From Sorghum bicolor (lineage: Eukaryota > Streptophyta > Magnoliopsida > Poales > Poaceae): a stretch of DNA of 64,000 bases. This document shows positions 34,101-46,229 of this stretch, piece after piece. The translations under genes and the position numbers were made by a program. The notes beneath the pieces were generated by a model, which saw nothing but the letters and a program-made list of their open reading frames with translations, searched no databases and had not been told where the DNA came from. How positions within the stretch are numbered: the stretch's first letter is position 1; each line of letters starts with the position of its first letter. The DNA is taken from positions 5,023,306-5,087,305 of the forward strand of contig NC_012876.2 of assembly GCF_000003195.3 (NCBI RefSeq), given 5' to 3'.

Positions 34101-36783
34101 TGTAACACCCTAAATTTTGCTTCTTTGAAAATAGAGCTAAAATAATTTATTTTGTATTTTTGTGCTCATGAAAATATAAGAAAAATATTATTTTTTATTA
34201 AATTAAAATTTATCATAAGGCTTAGCAATATTATTATGCATACATGCTGGTGCATATGTTTTGATGTGATGTTTGATTGTTGCCCCTTTATGTGTTGAGT
34301 GAGCAAAGTTTTTAAAATGCGTTTAGTAGATCGATCTTCCTTAACCGGTACATCTCTATCTTTATCTCCGATCAAATTCCTTATTGCTCAGCTCAAGTTT
34401 TTATTAGGAGCTTCCTAAAATCTTTTCTTTGTCACCCAAATCGCTTCTTTTGATTTCTCGTTCATCAAGCAGTCTCTACAAACTTTTTGGGAATTTTTCA
34501 GCTTCTGTTCTCACTTTTCTGTAAGTATAATCTAATTTTTAGATGCTCCAAAATAATCTTATCTTGGGCTCTAAATACTTTATTTGAGTTCCTCATGTTC
34601 CATAGTGTCTCTGAGAATTTTCTCTGAATTTTCAGAGCTTTCAGAATATTTTTCACGTTTAAATAATAATTCTATACTTTTCTAGAATTATTTTATCTAT
34701 AAAACTAAATAATTCCGAAAATAATAAATTCTTCATTTAACCTCAACGCTCAGCCCATGATCTCAAAGGCCAATATATTTATTTATTAGTGGGCTTAAAT
34801 AATTAATCAGGCCTATTAGTAAAGATGGAGATTGCAACATCAATTAGTACCATATTGCTAATTGATGTGGATGTGAAGAGTTTTTCTCCCTATATATATG
34901 TACCAATTTCTTGAGTTAAGTACACTAAAACTACTATATGGGGAGCTTCTAGTTTAGAAAATCCCTCATATAGTAAAATTATATTTTTCTTCGTTTGCCA
35001 TCGTATCTGCCATCTGCAAACCACTAAGGAGTTTCGCGTCAATGAAAGCCTGTTACCGGTGCCATCGTTGTTCATCGTCGATGCAAGTGCGGTGCAACGG
35101 TTTCGCCCAACGTGAAGCCACAGGCCATCCTATCGAGGTCCGTCTTCATCCACCGATTGCCATCTTTCGGTAGATCACATCTGCTCCTCTTTCCCATTAA
35201 CTTAACAAGCTAATAAGCCTGTTTATACGTACTGAACAATATGGCGCTGCCTACTAATTCTTCATGCAGTTCAGAAGTAGCAGCCGGCCATGTCATCTTT
35301 GCTAGCTTGATGATTTCATCATGATGTCACACATACATATTTGCGTTTTCCTTTAGAAAAACAAATCTAAAATATAAAGAAAATACACTAGCTTGTTTAG
35401 GTCATATCTTCTCAGATTTAACTCCGATTTTGACCCATTCAAATTGCGTTAGGTTCGTAATCACGAGCACTACATGTTAGTAACACTGTTTTCTCAGTTT
35501 GAAACTTTTTATTTTCGTGATCCTAATTAATTAATTATTTTTCTAAAGGAAATCTTAGAAAATTCATAACTTTTCCGTTTTAGCTTCGATTTTCGTGATC
35601 TTTACGTTCGTATGATCGTAGCGATGCATAAAATCTTTTTATAAACCTTTCATATTGTTTTTATATGATTGGTGTACTGTTCTAATTTAGTTCTATTATT
35701 TGCTTCGTGTATGTTTGGCCCCGATTGTTTGTGTGATCGATGATCGAGTTTAGACGGCGAGCAGTACTTCAATGATCAAGATCAGAGCCTTGGCAACAAG
35801 TAAGTCCAGCAGAACCAAAAAGATAAGCAAGAGCAATTGGATTAAGGCAAGTATAGCATTTGGATTTTATTTCTGTGACCATGATCCTGTGGTTAGATTA
35901 ATGTTAAGTAATAAACGATAAAAATGACTTTTTAGCAACTTGATGACTTGTCTGTACGTGATCACCCGGGACAACAGTGCAACCATGAGGGCTATAATGG
36001 CTCTGGCTTTAGCTCAGTATGAAGACCTTTTCTAGCTTGTTAGAGGTTACCCGAAAGGCCGGAGAGGCTGAACCGTTTTGGGTATAGTGCGAGCCCCTGT
36101 TCTTATGTGTATAGGTTGCGCGTCATTGTGTCATTTGGAAGGGGGTATCTATATCTGCGCGCAAAGGAAACCTTGCGGCCCTAACATGTTAGACGAACTT
36201 TTGAAAGGCTTCATAGTGATCCCTACCGACCTTCCTTGGAAGTGGGTTAAGAGGCTCGCGACCTCGGGCGAAAGGGTAAATCATGACTCATGGGTAAAGA
36301 TGTACAACCTCTGCAGAGTGTTAAAACTAGTATACTAGCCGAGCTCACGGTCAGGAGCGGTCTTGGAGACATCTACATTAAGGGTGATGAATCTTGTGTG
36401 TTAAATATGCTCATTGTTTATTGTTTTATGCTCTACATTATTTATGTCACATTGATCATGAGATTGTGGGAGCTATACAATCTAGTTGCTATACTTGTGG
36501 AGTTCGACATGGACTCACTCTTGCTATTTCCCCCACCCTTCAGGAGAAGTTTAGGCTTGTGATCAACCAGTCAGTTGGATCCTGTAGAGTGAAGTTAATA
36601 CCCGAAGTTTAGAGTTGTTTATCCGCTGTTGCTATCAAAGGTTATCCCTTTTATACTAAGTACGTTATATATTTATGCATTGTCTTTTGATATTACCCTT
36701 TATTTGTAGCTATATGTGAGATTTGACTTCTAAGACTCACATATAGTGCATATCTGGTTTTATCTTTAAAATCGGGTATTACA
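34101..36783. mobile_element. Solo LTR, 2.7 kb, with perfect target duplication
   Basis: Begins TGTAACACCC and ends GGGTATTACA, so the termini are TG...CA with short inverted repeats. The 5 bases before (34096-34100) and after (36784-36788) are both GAAAC. There is no gag-pol on either side, so this is an LTR left after recombination between two LTRs. Length and ends suggest a Ty3-gypsy family. Short frames within it (36078-36612) have no known domain. Confidence 0.88.
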
Positions 36784-37082
36784 GAAACCCAGAAATTGAT
36801 GGGAATTCAACAATTTCATCTTAATCAACATGTGTTAGAAGACCACCACCAAATTTGAAGCTATATATGCTATACAATTAAAGTGAACTGCTAAATTTAT
36901 AGATGTGATAGTTGGATATACTACGCACATTTACATATATATGTTCCAAGTTGTATTCTTTCTTGTATCTTAGATCATTTCCAGTATGAATTGGGCATTA
37001 GCACGCCTACAAGCTAATTACGCTAGTTCTAGTTTTCAATATAATGAGGTACTTCAAAAGTCATGCACAGTTGAGTACTACA

Positions 37083-37272
37083 CTCCCTCCGTTCAGTTTT
37101 AGCTGGCGTGAGGAGCTTGATTCCATATACCAAGGAATTTTACAGAAAACAGTCTCATTTTAACTCAGCCTCACAATTAATCATCCACGCAGCCAAAACT
37201 AGTGCATCCGACGCTTGGTTGTTGGCCAAAACGAAAAACCAGAACACGCCAGTTAAATCGCAGCGGAGGGAG
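37083..37272. mobile_element. Stowaway-like MITE
   Basis: Ends CTCCCTCCGTTCAGTTTTAG and TAAATCGCAGCGGAGGGAG. Inside them TGGCGTGAGG and ACACGCCAGTT also pair. 190 bp, non-coding. Confidence 0.75.
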
Positions 37273-38570
37273 TAGTAATCACTAGCAAGAACTATGCAAA
37301 TTCGTTCATGGATATATAAACTCCAAGTAGCACCTTTGTTATTTACAGATTAGTTTATCGTACCTGTTCCTCCCTGGGCTACAATTTTGTTGAGGACAAT
37401 TATAATTACCTGAACACATTCTTGAACAACAATTGTTTCTTAATTACTATATGTAGTGCTAAAAAACTCAAATCATTTTCATTTCTTTAGTTAATAATCT
37501 ATCTGTACCCTACAAATCTTTTGAGCAAGAAAAATAAGCAATGGTCTCACCCAATCTAAGGAAATAATAAATGATTGAGTCAACTAAACACAACATATTT
37601 CTCTAATTCTCTTCCTTCTTGCATGTACTTTGTTTCATTATTCGCTCTTTAGAATTTACGGGGATTCCCATGCTCTAAAAAAAAAAATAAATCAACTGAT
37701 CCCTTTCTCCAATGATGTATCCAGAGGTTAATATAGTTAATATAGCTCTCTAGTTAATATGCTAAAAGTTGAGAAAATAAAGAGAACAATAAGGAGGATA
37801 CATAGCTTCTACTTTGCGCAATGCTTGTGAGGAACACCATACTTGTAGAATTGCAGAAAGCTGGTAGCTATATAAGAAACAGTAAAATTCTACACGCAAG
37901 AAAAATAAAGAAACAAAGAGATGTGTCCAGTATTATATATGAAGAGTTATATATGGATCCTTTGCAAGAAATATTTTTTTTTGCAAACCTACTGATTGCA
38001 AACATCAATATAAATAAAAGATATGTAACCATGAAACCAGCAAATTAAACAACATGAACCAACAAGTAGTAGTGAACCTTTGATATAGGAAAAAGAAAAA
38101 CAAACAAACAAACAAACAAAGAGATCAACAACTGATCTTTGCAAACAAAGAGGAGTGCCACCGACAGACAACACAACAAAGCTTTGGTTTCCCACAAGAA
38201 TTTATGTATCCTGTGTAATAACATTGTTGTTGGTACTAAAGTTACCTTGAACATTTGACTCCCGGGACATAAAAAAAACAATTTTTGACCAATTTATGAG
38301 TGCATGTCCTCACAAGTCACAACACATAGTTCAAATTAACAGTGACACTCAACTGATCAAGAATTAACACAATCAAGTCCCATACAGGTTAACATAAAAA
38401 AAACATCAGACAGAGATAGAGATCACAACAATGGCGGCACAAAGAGAGAACGAACAAGGGAATGAAGCGGAAGGCAGACAGAGAGAAAGAGATGCTACTT
38501 GGTTGTTGTACACGCAGTAGTCCACGTCCTCGCGCGCGTGCACTTTGCCGATAGATCGATGAGGGATCCG
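37273..38570. other. Intergenic and 3' flank of the AHL gene
   Basis: AT-rich with no supported gene. The portion near 38380-38570 should be the 3'UTR of the minus-strand AHL gene. Purine-rich tracts occur at 38080-38130. Confidence 0.45.
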
Positions 38571-39467
38571 TCAAGAGAAGGGCGGCCTCCCGACACCGCC
38601 GCCAGGGGCGCCAGCCGGCCAGCCGGCGTGGCCGTCCATCGGCATTGGCGGCATCCCCATCGGCAGGTTGAAGAAGGGAAGCCCGCCAGCGGCGGCGGCG
38701 GCCGCGGGATCAAACGGCACACCGGGTTGCTGCTGGTCGCCCCCCGCAGGCGGTGGAGGGGCCACCTCGTCGCCGTCCTCGAGCGGCAGCCTCTCGTAGG
38801 CGACGTTGCTGAACGACGCGGCCACGACGACGACCGGCCCCGCGGCGATGAGCGCGCCAGCCACGCTACCACCGACGACCTGCCCCTGGCCCCCAGCCAG
38901 GAAGGCCGCGAGGCTGGTGGCCCCCGGCGGGGCCGGAGGCGGGAGGAAGGAGCCAGCGAGGGAGAGTATCTCGAACCTGCCGTGGAGCGTCGCGACGGCC
39001 GGCGAGGTCGGTCCCGTCTGGGACGACTGCGGCTGGCGCAGCGTGACGTTTGCGACGGTGCCAGCCGCCGAGAGCACGCAGACGCCGCGCTGCCTGCGGC
39101 GCGCGTACGCGGTGAGCGCCTCGAAGACGTCGCAGCCGGCGGCGACCTCAAGGATGTGCGCCCGCAGCGCGTTGGCGCTCTCCCGGGTGATGATCACGGG
39201 CGGCTTGGGCTTGTTCTTGGAGCCCGGCGGGCGGCCGCGCGGGCGGCGAGCGACGATCTCCCCGCCGCCGATTCCGGCGCCTCCGGCGGAGCTGGGCGTA
39301 CCCCCACCGCCGCCGCCTGATCCCGGCGACAGCGAGTCCTGGCCATCGTCAGAGCCGCCGCCCCCCGCGCCGACGCCGTCGTCGTGGTGGAGGTGGAGGG
39401 GCACCTGGTGGTGGTGCTGGTGCTGCTGGTGAAGGTAGGAGCTTGTGCCCAAATCCAGGCCTGCCAT
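38571..39467 (-). CDS. AHL: AT-hook motif nuclear-localized (AHL) protein, single exon
   Basis: A 298-codon frame from the ATG at 39467 to a stop at 38571, without introns, as in clade A AHL genes. The start [14 protein letters not shown] is followed by a His-rich and a Gly-rich low-complexity part (residues 13-69). One AT-hook follows, [17 protein letters not shown] (74-90, core RGRPPG), then a PPC/DUF296 domain (about 92-225, with [19 protein letters not shown] at 163-181), then an acidic and proline/alanine/glycine-rich tail. AHL proteins bind AT-rich minor groove DNA in the nucleus, form trimers through the PPC domain and regulate growth, flowering and organ initiation; maize BAF1 is a close relative. 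The sequence is strongly GC-biased, so long frames on the opposite strand are shadows. No TATA box was identified with confidence. Confidence 0.93.
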   Translation of the reverse strand: MAGLDLGTSSYLHQQHQHHHQVPLHLHHDDGVGAGGGGSDDGQDSLSPGSGGGGGGTPSSAGGAGIGGGEIVARRPRGRPPGSKNKPKPPVIITRESANALRAHILEVAAGCDVFEALTAYARRRQRGVCVLSAAGTVANVTLRQPQSSQTGPTSPAVATLHGRFEILSLAGSFLPPPAPPGATSLAAFLAGGQGQVVGGSVAGALIAAGPVVVVAASFSNVAYERLPLEDGDEVAPPPPAGGDQQQPGVPFDPAAAAAAGGLPFFNLPMGMPPMPMDGHAGWPAGAPGGGVGRPPFS

Positions 39468-40542
39468 CTTTCTAGGGTAGGAGAAGAGCTAATTATAAGT
39501 TGAGTAAGGAGAGTATAGTAGCAAATAAGTCGCAAGTAAAAATATTGGCTACATAACAGTACCGATAATATTAATAATTCGGCGGCGCGAGTAGAAGAAG
39601 TGGTACGGTGGTGGTGGTGATGATGAAAATAGTAGACGGCGAGAGCGAGGAGAGGATGAATTTCTTTAGGGTTTGTGTGGTGCTTGTTTTCTTGGAGGGG
39701 AGTAAAGAATGGTTTCTGGGATGTGTGGCCGGGGGGAGACGAAAAGGGTGCTATAGCTGAAGCTCTCTGCTGCTTGCTGTATGTTTCTTTTTAATTTCTC
39801 TCTCTCTCTCTCACTCACTCTCTCTCCTTGGTTAATTTATGCTGATACTTGCTTGCTGATGGTGGTGCTTATTGTTCATGTGGATCGGATGGATTATATT
39901 TTGGGAGGGGAAAGCAGCAGCTTGCTTTGGTGGATGAGTGGGACGGAGAGGAACGGAGAAAAAGGGCCGGCCAGAGATGGATGGGAGGTGCAGGACGGAC
40001 GAAGGAGGAGGTCGTCGATGCTGGACTGGAATGGAACCCCAAACCCAATGTGGGGAAGGAGGAAGGAGGGAGGAAGTGATGGATGATGGCAAAAGAAGGC
40101 GATCGAGAAAGGGATAGGTTAGTGCTGGTCATTGGAGTTGATGGAAGGAAGAAATATAATACATACAGGAGCTAGAGAGAGAGAGAGGGAGAGAGAGGAG
40201 GAGGGTGATGGGCAGCAAGATGCATGCATGGCCCAGCTAGTATAGTATGTGTGCCACGCAATGACATGTGGGGTCTAGCCGTCTTTGGGGCCCATGTGTC
40301 AGTCACTCGCGGGTCATTTGGTGAAGTGACGTATATAGGAGCGTGCTTGCTTTAATTTCCTTGAGAGAGAAGGGTTATCGTTGATGCTTATGCACGCAAG
40401 TGGGGAGGGGGGGGGATTAGTTTATAGTATTAGTGGGGGCAAGTTGGGGATTATTATATTAGCCCTAGGCCAAAGTGGTGACATTGGGTCATTGGGTGTG
40501 TGTGTGCGCGCGCGCGTGTGCATTGAGACAATTTTCGGTTTA
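39468..40542 (-). promoter_or_regulatory. Upstream region of the AHL gene with CT/GA tracts
   Basis: On the plus strand a CT-rich tract lies at 39798-39832, and GA tracts at 40171-40202. These give GAGA-type sequences upstream of the minus-strand gene. A (TG)(CG) tract is at 40497-40519. Regulatory function is inferred from position only. Confidence 0.35.
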
Positions 40543-40681
40543 GGCCTTGTTTGGATGTAGTCGGATTCACATCAATCCACATGTGTTGAGGTGGATTGGA
40601 GTGGAATTTGAACTAAATTTCACCTCAATCTACACCAAAACACATGGATTAAAATGAATCCGATAACATCCAAACAAGGCC
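40543..40681. mobile_element. Nearly palindromic 139-bp foldback MITE
   Basis: Starts GGCCTTGTTTGGATGTAGTC and ends with its inverse GATAACATCCAAACAAGGCC. The arms pair along almost the full length around a centre near 40612 (GAATTTGAACTAAATTTCA). TTA flanks both sides (40540-40542 and 40682-40684), a 3-bp duplication as in Tourist/PIF-Harbinger elements. A transcript would fold into a miRNA-precursor-like hairpin. Confidence 0.85.
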
Positions 40682-42296
40682 TTAAGTGGGGGGCATGTGG
40701 GACTACTCAATGTCTTGTCTACTCAATGTCTTGTACATATGGGTGGCTTGAATGAATTATTCCAAAGTGCCACTCTTGTCTAGCTAGAGTCCAGCTTGGA
40801 ATATGGCTGGTCTGGCGGTCTTGGGCTACCCCCTCTCCATGATTTGGTGCCAATTAGAAGAGATCATTAGGTTAGGTTAGGGTTAGGGTTCCCTACATGC
40901 TTAGGTCATATTCATGTACATGCATTGCTGTTTTCTTGCTGGGTTATTAGTGGGAGGATGCGGCCAAGCAAAATACTACATGCACTTTGACCAGTACAGT
41001 AGTAGATGTTGTAGTAGTGTGCCTGCAGCACCCTATATATAGATCCATATATATGATTATCTCTGCCGCCATTGCTTTTGCCATGCATGCAGTTAGTGGA
41101 ACATAAGTTAGCTAGATATGTATGTGTCCCCTCTTTAATTTGATTGAGCAAATAAAGGCTAAAACTGGCCTAGTTAGCTTGACATGGGCTTTATTTTAGC
41201 ACAGTATGAGTTTGCTATTCAGTGAAACATATATGTGTGGAGCTTAATTATCTAATTAAATTTTGAACCATGAACAGTAGTTGTCTGTAGTGCATTAATT
41301 AAACAAGTCAGCTAGCCTCGACAGGACAGTTCTCATAAGTATATAATGCTGCAAACCATCAAGCTAGCTACTACGACTTAAAATTGTCAATGTGTATGTG
41401 ATGCGACAATGGAGTATTTTCAATTAATACTATATCATGTAACTGGCCGGGCAGGCACAAAGTATTAAATGGAGCACGTTGCTACCCAATTAAAAAACAG
41501 CATGTTCAAACTGAATGTGTGTACAGCTAATTTTGGACTATATTTAACTGACAGAAGGTGGAGATTCAACATGATCGACGAACGACGAGAAGTCAAATTG
41601 TCAGAATAAGAAGACAAACACTCTAAATCTTTAGCCAGATCTCTCTAGCTAGTAGACATACATGATTACTGATAGCAAATTAGTGGAGTAGCATAACTTA
41701 ATTAGTTGCAAAATATGTTCACGGGACGAATTTATTTGCGGTCTCCACAAAAATTGACTGTTCTCGGTTAGACAATGGCACCCAGAGTACATAAACAGTG
41801 AGGAGATTATAATACATGCATCGTAGTCAACAGATGTAACACCCAAGCCCGACAAAAGCATGTAATGGTTGTGTTATTAATTGCCTCATGTAGCGTGTGG
41901 AGTTGTAGTTGGTGGGTTGAAAATCGCCTTGAAAATTTTACAAGGTGATGTTAGCTTATAATCCTTGGTGTTCTAATCATAATACCTCCGAATTAACCCT
42001 ATTAAATAAAGCAAGGATGAAAGTGTAAGAGATGTGTTATGCATATGCATGGCTGTTACAATAGCCTTGCAATTTGCAAACCATCATGCCCGAACCCGTA
42101 GTTGAGCTGTTGTTCAACTCATTTCTTGTTGTTTGGTTTGTTACCTTACCAGGTGTTTGCCTTCAAAAGGTTTATGGCCACATAAGGTTGACTTGATGAT
42201 TCATGGAAAATTGAAGCCAAAACCTTTATTTTCTCATTATTTTTATAAAATCTTGATTTATTTCACCTATAGATGCTTAGTTGTCCCAAACTATTT
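40682..42296. other. Intergenic; telomere-like motif, otherwise nothing recognised
   Basis: 40869-40889 contains GGTTAGGTTAGGGTTAGGG, the plant telo-box in inverse. Telo-boxes are common in promoters, and this one is about 1.4 kb upstream of the AHL start. The rest has no supported gene. A TGTAACACCC at 41835 resembles an LTR start, but no partner was found. Confidence 0.4.
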
Positions 42297-42299
42297 TTA

Positions 42300-42530
42300 G
42301 GCCTTGTTTAGTTACAAAAACTTTCAAGATTCCTCATCACATCGAATCTTGCGGCACATGCATGGTGCATTAAATATACATGAAAATAAAAACTAATTGT
42401 ACAGTTCATCTGTAAATCGCGAGACGAATCTTTTAAGCCTAATTACTCCATGATTGGACAATGTTTGTCAAATAAAAACGAAAGTGCTACAGTGTCGAAA
42501 TCCAAAAATTTTTGCGAACTGAACAAGGCC
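42300..42530. mobile_element. MITE with GGCCTTGTTTAGTT ends
   Basis: Ends GGCCTTGTTTAGTTAC and GCGAACTGAACAAGGCC, with TTA on both sides (42297-42299 and 42531-42533). It lies in the opposite internal orientation to most other copies: CATCGAATCTTGCGGC is on its left. Confidence 0.9.
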
Positions 42531-42590
42531 TTAGTTCAAAAAACTTTGTCAACTTGTGCAAGGTTATGTACACTTATTAGATTCCTATAT

Positions 42591-42680
42591 ATATTTTTTT
42601 CGAAAGGACGGTAAAACCTTTGCCACAAGTTTTCTTATATAGAAGGATAAAAAACATAAGTCCCGGTCTAGTTTTTTGAG
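42591..42680 (-). mobile_element. Possible LINE 3' end
   Basis: On the minus strand GGCAAAGGTTTTACCGTCC is followed by TTTCGAAAAAAA. That style of tail is seen at 3' ends of some grass LINE-like insertions. No coding region is attached. Confidence 0.3.
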
Positions 42681-43047
42681 TGCACAGCAGGCCAAGAAAA
42701 CCACTGCACATGTGACTAGAATACAACCACCAAACAAACTCGGGAACCAATCACTAATTAAAACTAAACACATCTCACCTAGAAGACAACCAGAAACAAC
42801 TCAGTCACAAAACACCAAACAAACACGCTCAAGAAACTATGTCTAGCACAATCTAAAGACCAAATCACAACGTATATGATGTCATTTTCGTTATTGAGTA
42901 AAAATAATCAAGTTAACTTTTTTAAGAGAGATTCTTGTAGTAATCTAAAAGGAATGTTTATCCAGCATAGATTTGATGAAGTGTGTTGTCTACAAAAAGT
43001 CTTATTAATACCAAAGGTATATTTAAAATGGAGTTCTACCAGGCAAG

Positions 43048-43088
<41 letters not shown>

Positions 43089-43725
43089 TACTACTTTATT
43101 TGTTATATCAATGTAAGACTTTGTCCGCACTTGATGGGTAGTGACGAATATTCAACAACTTCCTGCATCATGTATTGTTCAGTCATGTTACTTGTCTCAT
43201 ATCGAATCAATGATAGGACTTCTACAGTGAAACTAAGTTTTTTCAGCCAGGTAGTTAGGTCTTTGTTAATATCAGCAATATTTTACACCTACCGATATGA
43301 TAGAGAACCACTAGTGATCGATCTAACTCTTTTTTTTTCTTTTCAAAGAAGGCTACTTTTGTTAAAAGCAAATCCACAATAGAGGGTGCTTGGATTGTGC
43401 CGCAGCAATGTTTAACCTGCGTACTTCTCTATTAAAGTTAGCATTTGAATATTCAATCCACCTCGATCAGTTGCGCTAGCTTAATTTTAGAGCATTTAAT
43501 TATGATCAATTTGTGCAAATAATTTTTTGAACAAATTATCATAGACATGGCAGTTAAAGTTCTAGATTGGTTCAAATAATTTGTTCGTATATACTCTAAT
43601 CTGTATGTTGTTTTATTTACTTTTTCTGTAAGCATTATTAAGGCAATGCCAACATATTTGCACTTTCTTTGGTAATTTCAGCGCAACAAGGGGGAAAATC
43701 TAGAACCTGCAGAGAATTCATATAG
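42681..43725. other. Intergenic with a (TA)n tract
   Basis: (TA)n at about 43049-43085, otherwise AT-rich sequence without a supported gene. A 168-codon frame (42876-43382) runs through the TA tract and has no recognisable domain. Confidence 0.4.
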
Positions 43726-43875
43726 ATACTATACTATACTATACTATACTATACTATACTATACTATACTATACTATACTATACTATACTATACTATACT
43801 ATACTATACTATACTATACTATACTATACTATACTATACTATACTATACTATACTATACTATACTATACTATACT
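43726..43875. repeat. ATACT pentanucleotide array, left part (about 30 units)
   Basis: 150 bases of uninterrupted ATACT units. Confidence 0.97.
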
Positions 43876-44879
43876 TGTTGGGTACTATAAAAAGGGATAC
43901 CCAAATCAGAATAATAAAAATCGCAAAAGACAAAGCAAATCATCCACAATCACCAGAGCGCGGGCCCAAAACACGGTTCGCCCGACCCCTTTGGCCTCGG
44001 GCGCAAGTTCCGCCTCGCCCGACCCCTCTGGGCCTCGGACGCGAGTTCCATCTCGCCCGACCCCTCTAGGGCTCGGGCGCCGACGCCGCTTCGCCCGATC
44101 CCCCAGCACAGAGCAAGGCTTCCAGCGCACGGCGCTCGTACCCACGACACGACAGGCGCATTGACTCCCATATCACAGCAGGGCATGGTGGCGACTATTC
44201 CAACCACCCTGGTCACTGTGGCCTTACCTCTTTCACTATACAACCTTACCTCTTTTCACTTTGTCGTACCGCCTCACAGTAAAAGAGAAATGGGTCAGAC
44301 TAACCAGCGTCCCTGTTAGCTGTCTTTTCCCACTATTACAGGACAAGGAGCAGTATCACCGACCCGACCCTCACGACTCCAACAGGGCTCGGTAACCCTC
44401 CACAGGAGCCACCATGCCGTCAACCATGCCTCAAGGACAGGATGGGCATGCTTCTACAAGGTCGGGACTGTGGCTTCACCACTCAAGTAGAGGAAATCTC
44501 CAATCGCACATGTAAATACATGTCTCCTCTTGAGACTATAAAAGGGGAGCCAGGGCTCATAACCAAGACAGGTTCATCCACACAACACACGATCACCACT
44601 CTCCAAGTGAGTTCACCTACAGAGTGACAACCAGCGCTCTGTCCGCCACACAAAGCCGAGACCTGGGACTTAGCCCTCTCTCGCAATCTGCTTGTACACC
44701 CCTACTACGAGCACCTTTGGGTGCAAGGCAATACAGACCCCCGATCTCACTGGACGTAGGGCATCCTTGGCCCGAACCAGTATAAACTCTCTGTGTTCCA
44801 CTTGCATCACCATCCGGGCTTAGATAGTCACGCATTCTTATATTTGTTTGTGTCTAGGCCACGAGTCTAGACGCCGACA
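43876..44879 (+). mobile_element. Solo LTR inserted in the ATACT array
   Basis: Starts TGTTGGGTACTATAAAAAGG and ends GACGCCGACA (TG...CA, with TGTTGG/CCGACA inverted). ATACT occurs on both sides, which fits a 5-bp duplication but is not decisive because the target itself is an ATACT repeat. A TATA-like CTATAAAAGGGGAG lies at about 44534, followed by CA-rich sequence as in an LTR promoter region. The 1004 bp contain no gag-pol. The family is not determined; Ty3-gypsy is likely. Confidence 0.82.
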
Positions 44880-45233
44880 ATACTATACTATACTATACTA
44901 TACTATACTATACTATACTATACTATACTATACTATACTATACTATACTATACTATACTATACTATACTATACTATACTATACTATACTATACTATACTA
45001 TACTATACTATACTATACTATACTATACTATACTATACTATACTATACTATACTATACTATACTATACTATACTATACTATACTATACTATACTATACTA
45101 TACTATACTATACTATACTATACTATACTATACTATACTATACTATACTATACTATACTATACTATACTATACTATACTATACTATACTATACTATACTA
45201 TACTATACTATACTATACTATACTATACTATAC
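44880..45233. repeat. ATACT pentanucleotide array, right part (about 71 units)
   Basis: 354 bases of essentially perfect repeat in phase with the left part. The long Y-Y-T-I-L frame across it is not a gene. Confidence 0.97.
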
Positions 45234-45991
45234 ATTTTTGAGAAATTTTATAATGATTAGAAAACATGGGTCATCTATTGGGCGAGATTAGACCCTCGAC
45301 ACGCACACACGTGTATGCAAACTCTACCTCTATGAAAAACTCCGAAAGACTATGCTAGCACATATCTCGAGATGTTTGACATGCAACTATTTTTGTTTTT
45401 CTTCTACATGAAAGGCCTCATGTTACGCTACTACACCTTACCAATGCTGGCCCGTAACTCTCATGTGCTGGTTACCAAATCAGCATTATATATGAAAGCT
45501 AACATGGATACAATACTCAAGAGCTGCTGCACAGCACAACCGATAGGGAAGTGAGTATTTGTGTGTATTTATATTATAAGTTGACGTGAATAGTCAATTA
45601 AATTTAATTAGCAAAAAAAAAACAAATTGCAACAAAAAAAAACTCTGGACCCAAAGGTCACCCACTCACCCCTCATCAGCCGCAATTGTCCACACGGTTG
45701 AGCATCACACAAGTCTTTCTTTTTGCATGAAATGTGCAATAATGATTTCCAGGCTTATGTTCGACCACACATCCTTGATGCACTGCACGCTGCCTCTCAC
45801 TTAATTGTACTCATTGTTAATACCAATAAGGAGTTATATTTGTATGAATATTTTTGTCTAAAACTTTGGTCTATTTCTTCGGACATGTAAATGAATTGAA
45901 ATTAAATTTTCAATTGCAAAGTTGTAGGTTTCATAAAAAGATACGAATGAATCTAAAATTAAAATTAGACATGCTAAAAACGGACAATAAC
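45234..45991. other. Intergenic, nothing recognised
   Basis: Short frames only. A-rich tracts lie at 45610-45650. Confidence 0.5.
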
Positions 45992-45994
45992 TAT

Positions 45995-46226
45995 GGCCTT
46001 GTTTAGTTGGCGAAAAATTTTGGTTTTGGTTACTGTAGCACTTTCGTTTGTATTTGGTAATTATTGTCCAATCATAGACTAACTAGGCTCAAAAGATTCG
46101 ACTCGCAAATTACAGGTAAACTGTGTAATTAGTTTTTATTTTCATTTATATTTAATATTCCATGCATGCATCCAAAAATTCGATGTAATGAGGAATCTTG
46201 AAAATTTTTGGAAACTAAACAAGGCC
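45995..46226. mobile_element. MITE with GGCCTTGTTTAGTT ends
   Basis: Ends GGCCTTGTTTAGTTGG and GGAAACTAAACAAGGCC, flanked by TAT on both sides (45992-45994 and 46227-46229). Confidence 0.9.
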
Positions 46227-46229
46227 TAT

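Noticed and set aside
38499..39432. Long frames on the plus strand opposite the AHL gene (273 and 208 codons)
   Set aside because: Shadows of a GC-rich gene on the other strand; only the minus frame has the AT-hook and PPC domain.
40869..40889. Telomere-like TTAGGG repeats as an interstitial telomere
   Set aside because: Fewer than three imperfect units; better read as a telo-box-like motif.
41835..41860. TGTAACACCC as the start of another LTR
   Set aside because: No matching inverse end or flanking duplication was found downstream.
44848..45291. 147-codon frame rich in Tyr, Thr, Ile and Leu
   Set aside because: It is only the translation of the ATACT repeat; the period of 5 bases gives a 5-codon cycle with no stop.
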